Positions 1 to 5,891 are shown, numbered from the stretch's first letter. The stretch is DNA of 7,188 nt from an uncultured Methanobrevibacter sp. (GCA_902795935.1 CADBMS010000130.1:1-7188); one strand, 5' to 3'. Notes: generated by a model not told the origin, from the letters alone. Program-made: numbers and translations.

Positions 1-2
1 AT

Positions 3-89
3 TTAACAATAAAAACCTTCAAAGAATCAATACACAACACAAAAGTTTATAATAAATGGCTCGAAACATTTATAACAAAAGTTTGGTAA
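3..89 (+). CDS. Possible 3' end of an unknown gene (5' end outside window)
   Basis: A frame open from the left edge runs 28 codons and stops at TAA 87-89. Its translation ends in YNKWLETFITKVW, which reads like an ordinary protein tail, and it would converge on the ferredoxin gene with only 21 bp between the two stop codons. Against it, the stretch is short, and at this AT content a random frame stays open this long several percent of the time. No family can be recognised from so few residues. The alternative is that 1-110 is simply non-coding spacer. Confidence 0.3.
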   Translation, partial: LTIKTFKESIHNTKVYNKWLETFITKVW

Positions 90-97
90 CTAACTAT

Positions 98-104
98 AAA
101 AAAA
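98..104 (-). terminator. Oligo-T terminator candidate after the ferredoxin gene
   Basis: Seven A on the + strand (TTTTTTT on the minus strand) begin about 7 nt past the TAA stop of the ferredoxin gene. Archaeal RNA polymerase terminates at T tracts without needing a hairpin, and I see no strong stem here. Placement is right, but in such AT-rich sequence a run of seven is only moderate evidence. Confidence 0.4.
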
Positions 105-110
105 TAATCA

Positions 111-497
111 TTATAAAATTGGATGTATACATTTTGTTGGACAAACAGTAATACAGAATGTACAAAACAAGCATTTATTATTATCTAATACAACTGTTTT
201 ATCATTCATTACAGAAATTGCATTAGAAGGACACAAAGAAACACATGCTCCACAATCAATACATTTAGAATCATCTTTTATAACAACATCTTTAGCAATT
301 GAAACATCAACGCAAGTTTCTTTAAGATATTGGATGGCCATATTTTCTTCAGGACCTTTGATTTCAACTAACATTTTTCCACCTTTTGGGGATATGTCTG
401 CTTTCATAATATTGAAATCAAAATCGAATTTACGTATTGTGTCTGCTATAATAGTTTCGTTAATTATTTTTGTTGAAAATTTTAACCATACTTTCAT
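111..497 (-). CDS. NIL domain plus 2x[4Fe-4S] ferredoxin (MA1822-like, homocysteine biosynthesis partner)
   Basis: This 128-residue protein has an N-terminal NIL domain (about 1-72, beta-rich, with KMLVEIKGPEENMA) and a C-terminal bacterial-type ferredoxin domain. Two complete motifs are visible: C79-x2-C82-x2-C85-x3-C89 and C109-x2-C112-x2-C115-x3-C119, each followed by P, so two [4Fe-4S] clusters are expected, with C89 and C119 exchanged between them as is usual in this fold. C62 and C123 are extra cysteines. Proteins of this architecture (Methanosarcina MA1822 type) act with the HcyBio protein in making homocysteine from aspartate semialdehyde and sulfide, probably supplying electrons. Here it lies 16 bp downstream of that very gene, so the two are surely co-transcribed. 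AGGAGAG (505-511 on the minus strand) sits 7 nt before the ATG and fixes the start. It is soluble, with no signal peptide or membrane segment. Identification by architecture and context is strong; its exact redox role is inferred. Confidence 0.9.
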   Translation of the reverse strand: MKVWLKFSTKIINETIIADTIRKFDFDFNIMKADISPKGGKMLVEIKGPEENMAIQYLKETCVDVSIAKDVVIKDDSKCIDCGACVSLCPSNAISVMNDKTVVLDNNKCLFCTFCITVCPTKCIHPIL

Positions 498-513
498 ATA
501 ATTACTCTCCTAT

Positions 514-2061
514 TTAACGTGAAGATTCTTTGGATTTTAATCTAGCGATATCTTCAGCAGTAATCATTCCTGTAACTTCATTTTTATCATTAATAATAGG
601 AACTCCTGAAATATGATTCACATCTAATAATCTAACAACATCTTCAATAGTATCACTTTCTTTAACACTAATCACTTTACGGGTCATCACCTTAGATAAA
701 TCTGTTTCATCTTTAGCAACAGCTTTAGCTATATCCCATGAAGTAATAATGCCTTGTATTTTATTTTCTTTATTTACAATTGGCAAGTGGTTAATTTCAT
801 GAGTTAATAATATTTTTGCAACATTAGAAAGTTTGGCATTATCATTAATTTTAATTAAATCTTTATTAACAAAATCTTTAGCTAATATAACTGGTTTAGT
901 TTTTAGTGGTTTTGGAGTATAACTTTTGTTTGCTAATGTTTTAACAGGATTAGTTAAAAAAAACTCTTTATTTTCAATCCAATGTTTAAGTTCAACTGCA
1001 ATTTTTTTTGCTTTTTTATAAGATGATAATGAAGATGTAGGCACTTCTTTACCATCAATTTCAATTTTTCCAGATCTAAGTTCTTTATAATTGGTTTCAG
1101 TTAAATAAGGTTTATTTCTTCTAGAAACACCATAATCATATACTTTACACATAATATCTTCATCACTAACTGCAGTTCTTGCAGCAATATCTTCATTTAA
1201 AATAGGTATGGGTATTCCAATACCATTAAATATAGTGGGTCCATAATTGTGCATAATCACGCCCTTAACATAATTAGCATCCATTTGTTTCATATCTCCC
1301 TGAACCATTAAAGTTCCTGCAGAATTTACAGGTATTCCATTATGTCGTTCACCGTCAGTAGAATGCTGTGTTCCATGAGATACTATATAACCTTCACCTC
1401 CACAAAGAAATATTCGAGTTCCAATACCTATCGTTTCAAAATAAGGGTCATTTAATAATGGTGAAAGTGTGCCTGCACTTGAATAAGTTACATTACGACC
1501 ATCACTAAGTAAGGTTCCCATATATGTATAAATTATATCATCTGAACAATTTATTGCTGCAGCATAATTTTGATATGAATTTCTAGGATTAACCATTATT
1601 GCTTCATTAAGAGTTTCAATATTAATTGTTGTTTCAATATGTTTGTTGGGATAACAATCAGTCCCATAAGCATCAGCAATTAATTCAATATCTTTTCCAC
1701 ATATTAAATCTTCAATTATATGTGCACCACCATATTCAAATCTTTTTTCAGGGTCTTGATTTATTTGTGTTGCACCAAGATAAGCATCAACTGCAGCTAG
1801 ACCTGAATAAGCTTCTACTCCATTTAATATTGTTTTTGACATTTTAATTGGAGGATCTGAATGCCCGAAATTTAAAAATGCTCCTGAAGAGCACATAGCG
1901 CCAAAAGTACCTGTGGTTACAACATCTATTTCCTCTGCAGCGGTCGTTGTTCCATTTTCAGCTACAATATTGGTCATTTCATCAGCAGTAACTACTACAG
2001 CATCACCATTTTTTATTTTCTGGTTAATTTCTTCTATTGTTTTCAAATTATCACCAGGCAT
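514..2061 (-). CDS. Homocysteine biosynthesis protein (HcyBio/DUF39, COG1900) with C-terminal tandem CBS domains
   Basis: This 515-residue cytosolic protein carries a HcyBio domain (about 8-375) and two CBS domains (about 392-452 and 459-511). Diagnostic stretches are VVTTGTFGAMCSSGAF with C57, FGHSDPP, GGAHIIEDLICGKD, DCYPNK with C136, and FLCGGEGYIVSHGTQH with C220. The family (Methanosarcina MA1821 type) is needed to make homocysteine from aspartate semialdehyde and sulfide, feeding methionine and S-adenosylmethionine synthesis. Conserved cysteines such as C57 and C136 are candidates for carrying sulfur. The CBS pair suggests control by an adenosyl ligand, but the ligand is unknown. The ferredoxin partner gene follows after 16 bp. 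The coordinates use the ATG at 2061, which has no ribosome binding site. TTG 2046-2044, preceded by GGTGAT, gives MKTIEEIN and is probably the true start (510 residues). Older annotations may call such proteins IMP dehydrogenase-related because of the CBS domains, but the IMP dehydrogenase barrel is absent. Confidence 0.92.
   Translation of the reverse strand: MPGDNLKTIEEINQKIKNGDAVVVTADEMTNIVAENGTTTAAEEIDVVTTGTFGAMCSSGAFLNFGHSDPPIKMSKTILNGVEAYSGLAAVDAYLGATQINQDPEKRFEYGGAHIIEDLICGKDIELIADAYGTDCYPNKHIETTINIETLNEAIMVNPRNSYQNYAAAINCSDDIIYTYMGTLLSDGRNVTYSSAGTLSPLLNDPYFETIGIGTRIFLCGGEGYIVSHGTQHSTDGERHNGIPVNSAGTLMVQGDMKQMDANYVKGVIMHNYGPTIFNGIGIPIPILNEDIAARTAVSDEDIMCKVYDYGVSRRNKPYLTETNYKELRSGKIEIDGKEVPTSSLSSYKKAKKIAVELKHWIENKEFFLTNPVKTLANKSYTPKPLKTKPVILAKDFVNKDLIKINDNAKLSNVAKILLTHEINHLPIVNKENKIQGIITSWDIAKAVAKDETDLSKVMTRKVISVKESDTIEDVVRLLDVNHISGVPIINDKNEVTGMITAEDIARLKSKESSR
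2050..2055 (-). promoter_or_regulatory. Ribosome binding site GGTGAT deciding for a TTG start of the HcyBio gene
   Basis: On the minus strand the sequence GGTGATAATTG lies five codons into the frame that opens at ATG 2061. GGTGAT matches the 3' half of the full anti-SD complement (AGGAGGTGATC), and its aligned spacing to the TTG at 2046-2044 is about 6 nt. The 19 nt before the ATG hold only A and T and no SD. This favours TTG as the start codon; protein N-terminal data would settle it. Confidence 0.55.
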
Positions 2062-2090
2062 TATATTTTTTATTTATTAAAAGAATTAAT

Positions 2091-2098
2091 TTTATAAA
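2091..2098 (-). promoter_or_regulatory. TATA-box candidate for the homocysteine operon
   Basis: TTTATAAA, flanked on the minus strand as ATTTTATAAAATT, is the best TATA match before the HcyBio gene. Initiation about 25 nt downstream would fall near 2070. That leaves a leader of about 20-25 nt for the TTG start at 2046, but only about 8 nt for the ATG at 2061. The word is palindromic and the whole spacer is AT-rich, so the assignment is tentative. Confidence 0.45.
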
Positions 2099-2141
2099 AT
2101 TTAATCTTATAGTAGATATAATCTATTCTAATATAATAATA

Positions 2142-2172
2142 TTTAGTATACAATTTTTTTAGTATACAATTT
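2142..2172. repeat. Perfect 15-bp tandem direct repeat, possible operator
   Basis: TTTAGTATACAATTT occurs exactly twice, at 2142-2156 and 2158-2172, with a 16-bp period and one T between copies. Each copy has the palindromic core GTATAC, so each could bind one dimer, or the pair could bind a cooperative complex. It lies about 45 bp upstream of the proposed TATA box of the minus-strand sulfur operon and about 115 bp upstream of the tldD TATA box. That position suits an activator site for the sulfur operon or a shared control site. The regulator is not in this window. Confidence 0.6.
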
Positions 2173-2199
2173 CAAAATTTTTTTATTTAAATTAGTTTA

Positions 2200-2219
2200 A
2201 AAAGTTTTAATCAACTTTT
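2200..2219. repeat. Inverted repeat, 7-bp arms with 6-nt loop, in the divergent promoter region
   Basis: AAAAGTT (2200-2206) and AACTTTT (2213-2219) are perfect inverted arms around TTAATC. It sits between the direct repeats and the tldD promoter and could be a second protein-binding site. As an RNA hairpin it would be weak (one GC pair), and in AT-rich DNA such pairs can arise by chance. Confidence 0.35.
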
Positions 2220-2286
2220 AATTTATTAATTTCAATATAGAAAACCTATCATGAAAATATAAATAACTAATTTAATAAAAATGTAA

Positions 2287-2296
2287 TATATAAAAA
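2287..2296 (+). promoter_or_regulatory. TATA box candidate for the tldD-AMMECR1 operon
   Basis: TATATAAAAA lies about 55-60 bp before the tldD start codon. Initiation about 25 nt downstream would fall near 2315, giving a leader of roughly 30 nt that contains the ribosome binding site AAGGAAGA at 2336-2343. Position and sequence fit an archaeal promoter, though other TATA-like words are present. Confidence 0.5.
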
Positions 2297-2348
2297 TAAT
2301 ATTTAACTAGAGAACTATGAGAGTTACAATATTATAAGGAAGATTCAT

Positions 2349-3725
2349 ATGGATGATATATTTGATATTGATTATTTATTTAAAATAGTTCATAATTTAG
2401 AAAAAAAAGCAGAATATGTTGATTTACGTGTTGGTCAAAGTAATAATTCTTCTATAATAATGAAAGATGATAAAATACAAGAAATTATTAGTGGATTTAG
2501 TCATGGTGGAACTATTCGTGTATTAAATAATGGTGCATGGGGATTTGCACATACAACGGATTTATTAAAATTACCTGAAACTGGGGAGTATGCTCTTAAA
2601 TTATCTCAATCATTAGAAAGTGATATTGAATTAGATATTGTTGAACCAATAGTAGATACAGTTAAAACAGATACTAAAATCCCTATCACAGATGTTTCAA
2701 CTGAAGATAAAAAAACTATACTTAAAGATGTTAATAATGCTGCTTCTTTAGATAAAATTGTAAGTACAACACTTAGTTACATGGATAATAATATATCTAA
2801 AATATTCATTAATTCAGAGGGTTCTTGTATATCTTCTGATGAATCGCGTGTAGCATTGTCAGTAAATGCTGTGGCTTCTGAAGGAGATTCTATTCAATTT
2901 AGTCATGATAGCTTAGGTGGAGTTAAAGGATTTGAAATTTTAAAAAATGCTGATTTGGAAAAATTTGGACGCAATATTGCTGAAAAAGCAGTGAGATTAC
3001 TCAGTGCAAATAAAGCACCGTCAGGTATATTCCAAATTGTCACTGATTCCAATTTGACAGGTGTTTTTATACATGAAGCTTTAGGACATGCTTCTGAAGC
3101 AGATTTAATTTTACAAAATGATTCTGTATTAAAAGGTAAATTGGGTTCAAAAATAGGTTCTGATTTAGTTACAATTATTGATGATGCTAGTATGGATGCA
3201 TTTGGACATTATGATTATGATTCTGAAGGAATAAAATCTAAAAAGAATGTTTTAGTTGAAAATGGATATTTAAAATCTTTATTAAGTTCTAGAGAAACTG
3301 CATCTAAATTGGGTTTAGAAACATCATCAGGTAATGCTAGATCGGGTATTAGTGAACAACCTATTGTTAGGATGAGTAACACTTATCTTAAACCAGGAAA
3401 TTTAGCATTTGATGAATTAATTGAAGATGTTAAAGATGGAATTTATCTTAAAGGATCTCGTGGAGGTCAAGTGGACACTGGTAAAGGTATTTTTCAATTT
3501 AATGCAGTAGAATCATTTAAAATTGAAAATGGTGAAATCACTATTCCATTTAAAGATGTTTCGCTTTCAGGTAATATTCTTGAAACATTAAATAATGTTA
3601 TAGCAGTAGGTTCTGATTTTAAAATGGGTGTGGGTTTCTGTGGAAAAGCAGGACAAACGGTTCCTGTAGGTGATGGGGGGCCACATATTAAAATTGTTGA
3701 TGCAATTGTTGGAGGTGCAATGTAA
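2349..3725 (+). CDS. tldD: TldD metalloprotease subunit (TldD/PmbA family, peptidase U62)
   Basis: This 458-residue cytosolic protein is full length for TldD. The zinc-protease signature HEALGH occupies 242-247 (pattern HExxxH) in the context FIHEALGHASEAD. Other family hallmarks are the helical and beta N-terminal domain (1-220), FGHYDYDSEG (285-294) before the substrate-channel region, IYLKGSRGGQVDTGKG (365-380), and the C-terminal GFCGKAGQTVPVGDGGPH (429-446) with C431. TldD is the catalytic half of the TldD/TldE (PmbA) heterodimer, which degrades or trims unfolded and modified peptides; in bacteria it matures microcin B17 and acts on CcdA. No TldE/PmbA gene is in this window. The start is supported by AAGGAAGA 6 nt upstream. 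The AMMECR1 gene follows 2 bp after the stop. Family assignment is firm; the archaeal substrate is unknown. Confidence 0.95.
   Translation: MDDIFDIDYLFKIVHNLEKKAEYVDLRVGQSNNSSIIMKDDKIQEIISGFSHGGTIRVLNNGAWGFAHTTDLLKLPETGEYALKLSQSLESDIELDIVEPIVDTVKTDTKIPITDVSTEDKKTILKDVNNAASLDKIVSTTLSYMDNNISKIFINSEGSCISSDESRVALSVNAVASEGDSIQFSHDSLGGVKGFEILKNADLEKFGRNIAEKAVRLLSANKAPSGIFQIVTDSNLTGVFIHEALGHASEADLILQNDSVLKGKLGSKIGSDLVTIIDDASMDAFGHYDYDSEGIKSKKNVLVENGYLKSLLSSRETASKLGLETSSGNARSGISEQPIVRMSNTYLKPGNLAFDELIEDVKDGIYLKGSRGGQVDTGKGIFQFNAVESFKIENGEITIPFKDVSLSGNILETLNNVIAVGSDFKMGVGFCGKAGQTVPVGDGGPHIKIVDAIVGGAM
3711..3717 (+). promoter_or_regulatory. Ribosome binding site of the AMMECR1 gene inside the end of tldD
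   Basis: GGAGGTG lies within the last tldD codons (VGG-A-M) and precedes the AMMECR1 start ATG 3728 by about 10-12 nt. It is one of the strongest SD matches in the window, although spacing is a little long. It implies translation of the second gene from the same transcript, likely by ribosomes finishing tldD. Confidence 0.6.
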
Positions 3726-3727
3726 TT

Positions 3728-4288
3728 ATGTTAAATAAAGATGATAAAACATTTTTATTAAAATTAGCTAGAATGGCTATATATGAGTATTTAACTAATG
3801 GAAACATAATAAATCCTCCTGAAAACACAATAAAATATCTTAAAGAAAAAAGGGGCGTATTTGTAACTTTAAACAAAAACAATATGTTGCGTGGTTGTAT
3901 TGGTTATACTGAACCTTTAAAACCATTAGTTAAATCTATTATTGATGTTGCAATAGCAGCAGCAACTTCAGATCCTCGTTTTAATAAAGTAACAATAGAT
4001 GAATTAGATAACATTGAGCTAGAAATAAGTGTTTTAACTAAACCAGAATTAATTGTTGTAGATAAACCAATTGAATACTTAAATAATATTGATGTAGGGG
4101 TGCATGGTTTAATAATTGAAAAAGGGATACATAAAGGATTATTATTACCTCAAGTTCCTGTGGAATGGAATTGGGATACTGAACAATTTTTATGTCAAAC
4201 ATGTGTTAAAGCGGGATTAAATGATGATGCGTGGTTTGATGAAGATGTTAAACTTTATAAATTCCAAGCAATAGTTTTTAATGAGTAA
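3728..4288 (+). CDS. AMMECR1-domain protein
   Basis: This 186-residue protein consists almost wholly of one AMMECR1 domain, the usual length for archaeal members. Clear family motifs are RGVFVTLNK (42-50), the nearly invariant LRGCIG (54-59), AIAAATSDPRF (75-85), LEISVLT (98-104), GVHGLIIEKG (124-133), LLLPQVPVEWNWD (138-150) and CQTCVKAGL (156-164). Its biochemical function is unknown in archaea. Structures of family members show a two-subdomain alpha/beta fold, and across genomes AMMECR1 often accompanies MEMO-like proteins and a radical SAM enzyme, neither of which is in this window. It follows tldD by 2 bp with the ribosome binding site inside tldD, so the two are one operon. C57 (in the LRGCIG motif) and C156/C159 are candidates for metal or thiol chemistry, but this is speculation. 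No signal peptide or membrane segment is seen. Confidence 0.93.
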   Translation: MLNKDDKTFLLKLARMAIYEYLTNGNIINPPENTIKYLKEKRGVFVTLNKNNMLRGCIGYTEPLKPLVKSIIDVAIAAATSDPRFNKVTIDELDNIELEISVLTKPELIVVDKPIEYLNNIDVGVHGLIIEKGIHKGLLLPQVPVEWNWDTEQFLCQTCVKAGLNDDAWFDEDVKLYKFQAIVFNE

Positions 4289-4344
4289 TATTTTCATAGA
4301 ACTTAATATTAGTGTAATAAAAATATATAATAATAAACATAATA

Positions 4345-4368
4345 TTATTTAATTATTTAATTATTTAA
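4345..4368. repeat. Three perfect tandem copies of TTATTTAA
   Basis: The octamer TTATTTAA repeats three times without a break, at 4345-4352, 4353-4360 and 4361-4368. It lies in the 156-bp spacer between the AMMECR1 and GTPase genes. It may be slippage-generated microsatellite DNA; a role in termination of the upstream operon or in promoter melting is possible but unsupported. Apart from this and TATA-like words, the spacer shows nothing recognisable. Confidence 0.6.
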
Positions 4369-4397
4369 AATAATGTAATATAATTTTAGTGAATAGT

Positions 4398-4406
4398 TAT
4401 ATTAAT
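4398..4406 (+). promoter_or_regulatory. TATA-box candidate for the GTPase-hsp20 operon
   Basis: TTATATTAA lies about 43 bp before the GTPase start, so initiation would fall near 4427 and give a leader of about 18 nt. A second candidate, TATATAAT at 4324-4331, would give a leader of about 90 nt that crosses the octamer repeat. Sequence alone does not choose between them. Confidence 0.35.
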
Positions 4407-4444
4407 TATACAAACATAAAATTAAGAGTAAAATGTGATTTATA

Positions 4445-5431
4445 ATGATGATACCCACTATACCAACACCTGATGAATTAATTGATAAAGGATTTAGAAG
4501 GGCTAATAAAGCAGCATCATTAGTTCGAGGTTCAAATTTACCTAGAAACAAAAAATCCAAAAGGATTGAATCAACACGTGTAGAAACTGCATGTCATGTA
4601 ATTAACGCACGTTTAGAAATGATTTTAGAAAGAGTGCCTGAAATAGAAAAATTGCATGAATTTTATCAAGATTATATTGATATTACTGTTGGTGTGGATC
4701 AATTAAAACAATCATTAGGTGCACTTAAATGGGCAACAGGAATTATAACACAATTAGAAGTTGATTACACAGGTAAAATTAATCGTGCGGGGCCAGATAA
4801 ATCTTCAAAAATAAGAAATCAAGCATATGGTAGAATTGCATCTGTTCTAAAAAAAATCAATAATGATTTAGATTTCTTAGATTTCGCTAAATCTAAACTT
4901 AGAAATATGCCTACAATAGATTTTGAAGCAACAACTGTTGTCATTGCAGGTTTTCCAAATGTTGGTAAATCTACATTATTGCGCAAATTAACTACTGCAG
5001 ATCCACAAGTAGCAGATTATCCATTTACAACTAAAGGTATTCAAATTGGCCATCTAAAAAGAAAATGGAAAAGTATTCAGATTATAGATACTCCTGGTTT
5101 ACTTGATAGACCTATAATTGAAATGAATGATATTGAATTAAATGCAATGGTTGCATTAGAACATTTAGCAAATGTTATTTTATTTATATTTGATGCATCT
5201 GAAACTTGTGGATATCCATTAAGAAATCAATATTGTTTATTAAAAGAAGTTGAAAGATTATTTGAAACACCTGTGATTTGTCTTTTCAATAAAATAGATT
5301 TATCAGAAAATATTAATTCATTAGATGAATATGTTTCAAAAGTTGAAAATCCTATGTTAATATCTGCTTATGATGGTACTGGTATCGAAGAAATAGTATC
5401 TAGATTGGAGGAGTTTGATGAACAAAAATAA
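4445..5431 (+). CDS. NOG1-like GTP-binding protein (OBG/TRAFAC class)
   Basis: This 328-residue protein has an N-terminal helical NOG1_N region (1-160, beginning IPTIPTPDELIDKGFRRA) followed by a G domain (163-325). All GTPase motifs are intact: G1 GFPNVGKS (169-176), G2 threonines in YPFTTKG (192-198), G3 DTPG (215-218), G4 NKID (282-285) and G5 SA at 307-308. The NOG1-specific block around ALEHLANVILFIFDASETCGY (237-257) places it in the NOG1 family rather than with OBG or DRG. In eukaryotes Nog1 assembles the large ribosomal subunit; the archaeal form is shorter, lacks the eukaryotic C-terminal extension, and is presumed to act in 50S assembly. ATG 4445 and 4448 are adjacent; only a weak TGTGAT (4434-4439 region) precedes them, so the exact start is uncertain by one residue. 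Its last codons overlap the hsp20 gene. Confidence 0.93.
   Translation: MMIPTIPTPDELIDKGFRRANKAASLVRGSNLPRNKKSKRIESTRVETACHVINARLEMILERVPEIEKLHEFYQDYIDITVGVDQLKQSLGALKWATGIITQLEVDYTGKINRAGPDKSSKIRNQAYGRIASVLKKINNDLDFLDFAKSKLRNMPTIDFEATTVVIAGFPNVGKSTLLRKLTTADPQVADYPFTTKGIQIGHLKRKWKSIQIIDTPGLLDRPIIEMNDIELNAMVALEHLANVILFIFDASETCGYPLRNQYCLLKEVERLFETPVICLFNKIDLSENINSLDEYVSKVENPMLISAYDGTGIEEIVSRLEEFDEQK
5407..5413 (+). promoter_or_regulatory. Ribosome binding site of hsp20 inside the GTPase gene
   Basis: GGAGGAG lies in the GTPase codons for LEEF and is spaced 6 nt (counted from GGAGG) before ATG 5418. This selects ATG 5418 rather than the TTG at 5415 as the hsp20 start, and it supports translational coupling with the GTPase gene, whose stop at 5429-5431 lies beyond this start. 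Confidence 0.75.
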
Positions 5432-5891
5432 TGAAACTATTGGAAATAAAATAGATAAAAATATTGAAAAATTATATAAACATAAAGTAAAAGTTGAAAA
5501 TAAATTTTGTGATGTTGTGGGTGATTTTAAAGCAAAACGCGGGGATTTTGGGAAAAAAATAACGGATAAATTACAATCACAAACTGCAGTAGATATTATT
5601 GAATATGCAGAATCATTTATAATTAAAATAAATCTGCCTGGAATTATGAAAAAAGATATTAATTTAGAAGTAAGTAATTTTAAAATTTATATTAAAGCAA
5701 TATTTAATGAAAACATTTCTGAAGATGCAATCTATTTAAAACAAGAACGTCAAGTTGGAGAATATTACAAAGAAATAACGTTACCTCAAGAAATTATTTA
5801 TGAAGATGTAAATGCATCATTTAAAAATGGAGTTTTAACAATAGCAGTAAAAAAATTAGAATCTGAAAAACATAAAATAGAAATAAATTAA
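5418..5891 (+). CDS. hsp20: Small heat-shock protein, Hsp20/alpha-crystallin family
   Basis: This 157-residue chaperone has a long, lysine-rich and charged N-terminal arm (1-56), an alpha-crystallin domain (57-147) and a short C-terminal tail. The domain begins VDIIEYAESFIIKINLPGI, contains YLKQERQVGEYYKEITLP (106-123) and ends with the family signature ASFKNGVLTI (133-142). The tail carries an I-x-I motif (I154-E-I156), which docks neighbouring subunits in sHSP oligomers. Such proteins hold unfolding polypeptides without ATP. A strong SD lies 6 nt before the ATG. The gene overlaps the GTPase gene by 14 bp in another frame, so it depends on the upstream promoter unless an internal one exists; I see no clear heat-shock operator. 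A T12 tract 9 nt after the stop closes the operon. The N-terminal arm is more hydrophilic than usual, which may affect client binding. Confidence 0.94.
   Translation: MNKNNETIGNKIDKNIEKLYKHKVKVENKFCDVVGDFKAKRGDFGKKITDKLQSQTAVDIIEYAESFIIKINLPGIMKKDINLEVSNFKIYIKAIFNENISEDAIYLKQERQVGEYYKEITLPQEIIYEDVNASFKNGVLTIAVKKLESEKHKIEIN

Noticed and set aside
39..84. ACAAAAGTTT repeated at 39-48 and 75-84
   Set aside because: Only 10 bp, low complexity and no symmetry; compatible with chance in AT-rich sequence.
514..900. Reading the CBS-containing protein as an IMP dehydrogenase
   Set aside because: The CBS domains are shared, but the catalytic TIM-barrel motifs of IMP dehydrogenase are absent and the HcyBio motifs fill the rest of the protein.
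1626..1847. Open frame of 73 codons on the + strand inside the HcyBio gene
   Set aside because: Antisense to a clear, conserved protein. Its translation is rich in H, L and Q, typical of a shadow frame, and it has no ribosome binding site.
2317..2337. Mini-ORF MRVTIL-stop just before tldD, as a possible leader peptide
   Set aside because: It has no SD, no run of a regulatory amino acid and no attenuator hairpin. Six codons are expected by chance.
2062..2348. SAM riboswitch or other structured leader before the sulfur operon
   Set aside because: The spacer is nearly all A and T, with no GC-paired stems or known riboswitch core, and the predicted leader is only about 20-25 nt.
3688..3882. Minus-strand open frame over the tldD/AMMECR1 junction
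   Set aside because: It lies across two well-supported genes on the other strand and has no SD and no family features.
5415..5420. TTG at 5415 as the start of hsp20
   Set aside because: The next codon is ATG (5418), with optimal spacing of 6 nt to GGAGG, so ATG is the better start.
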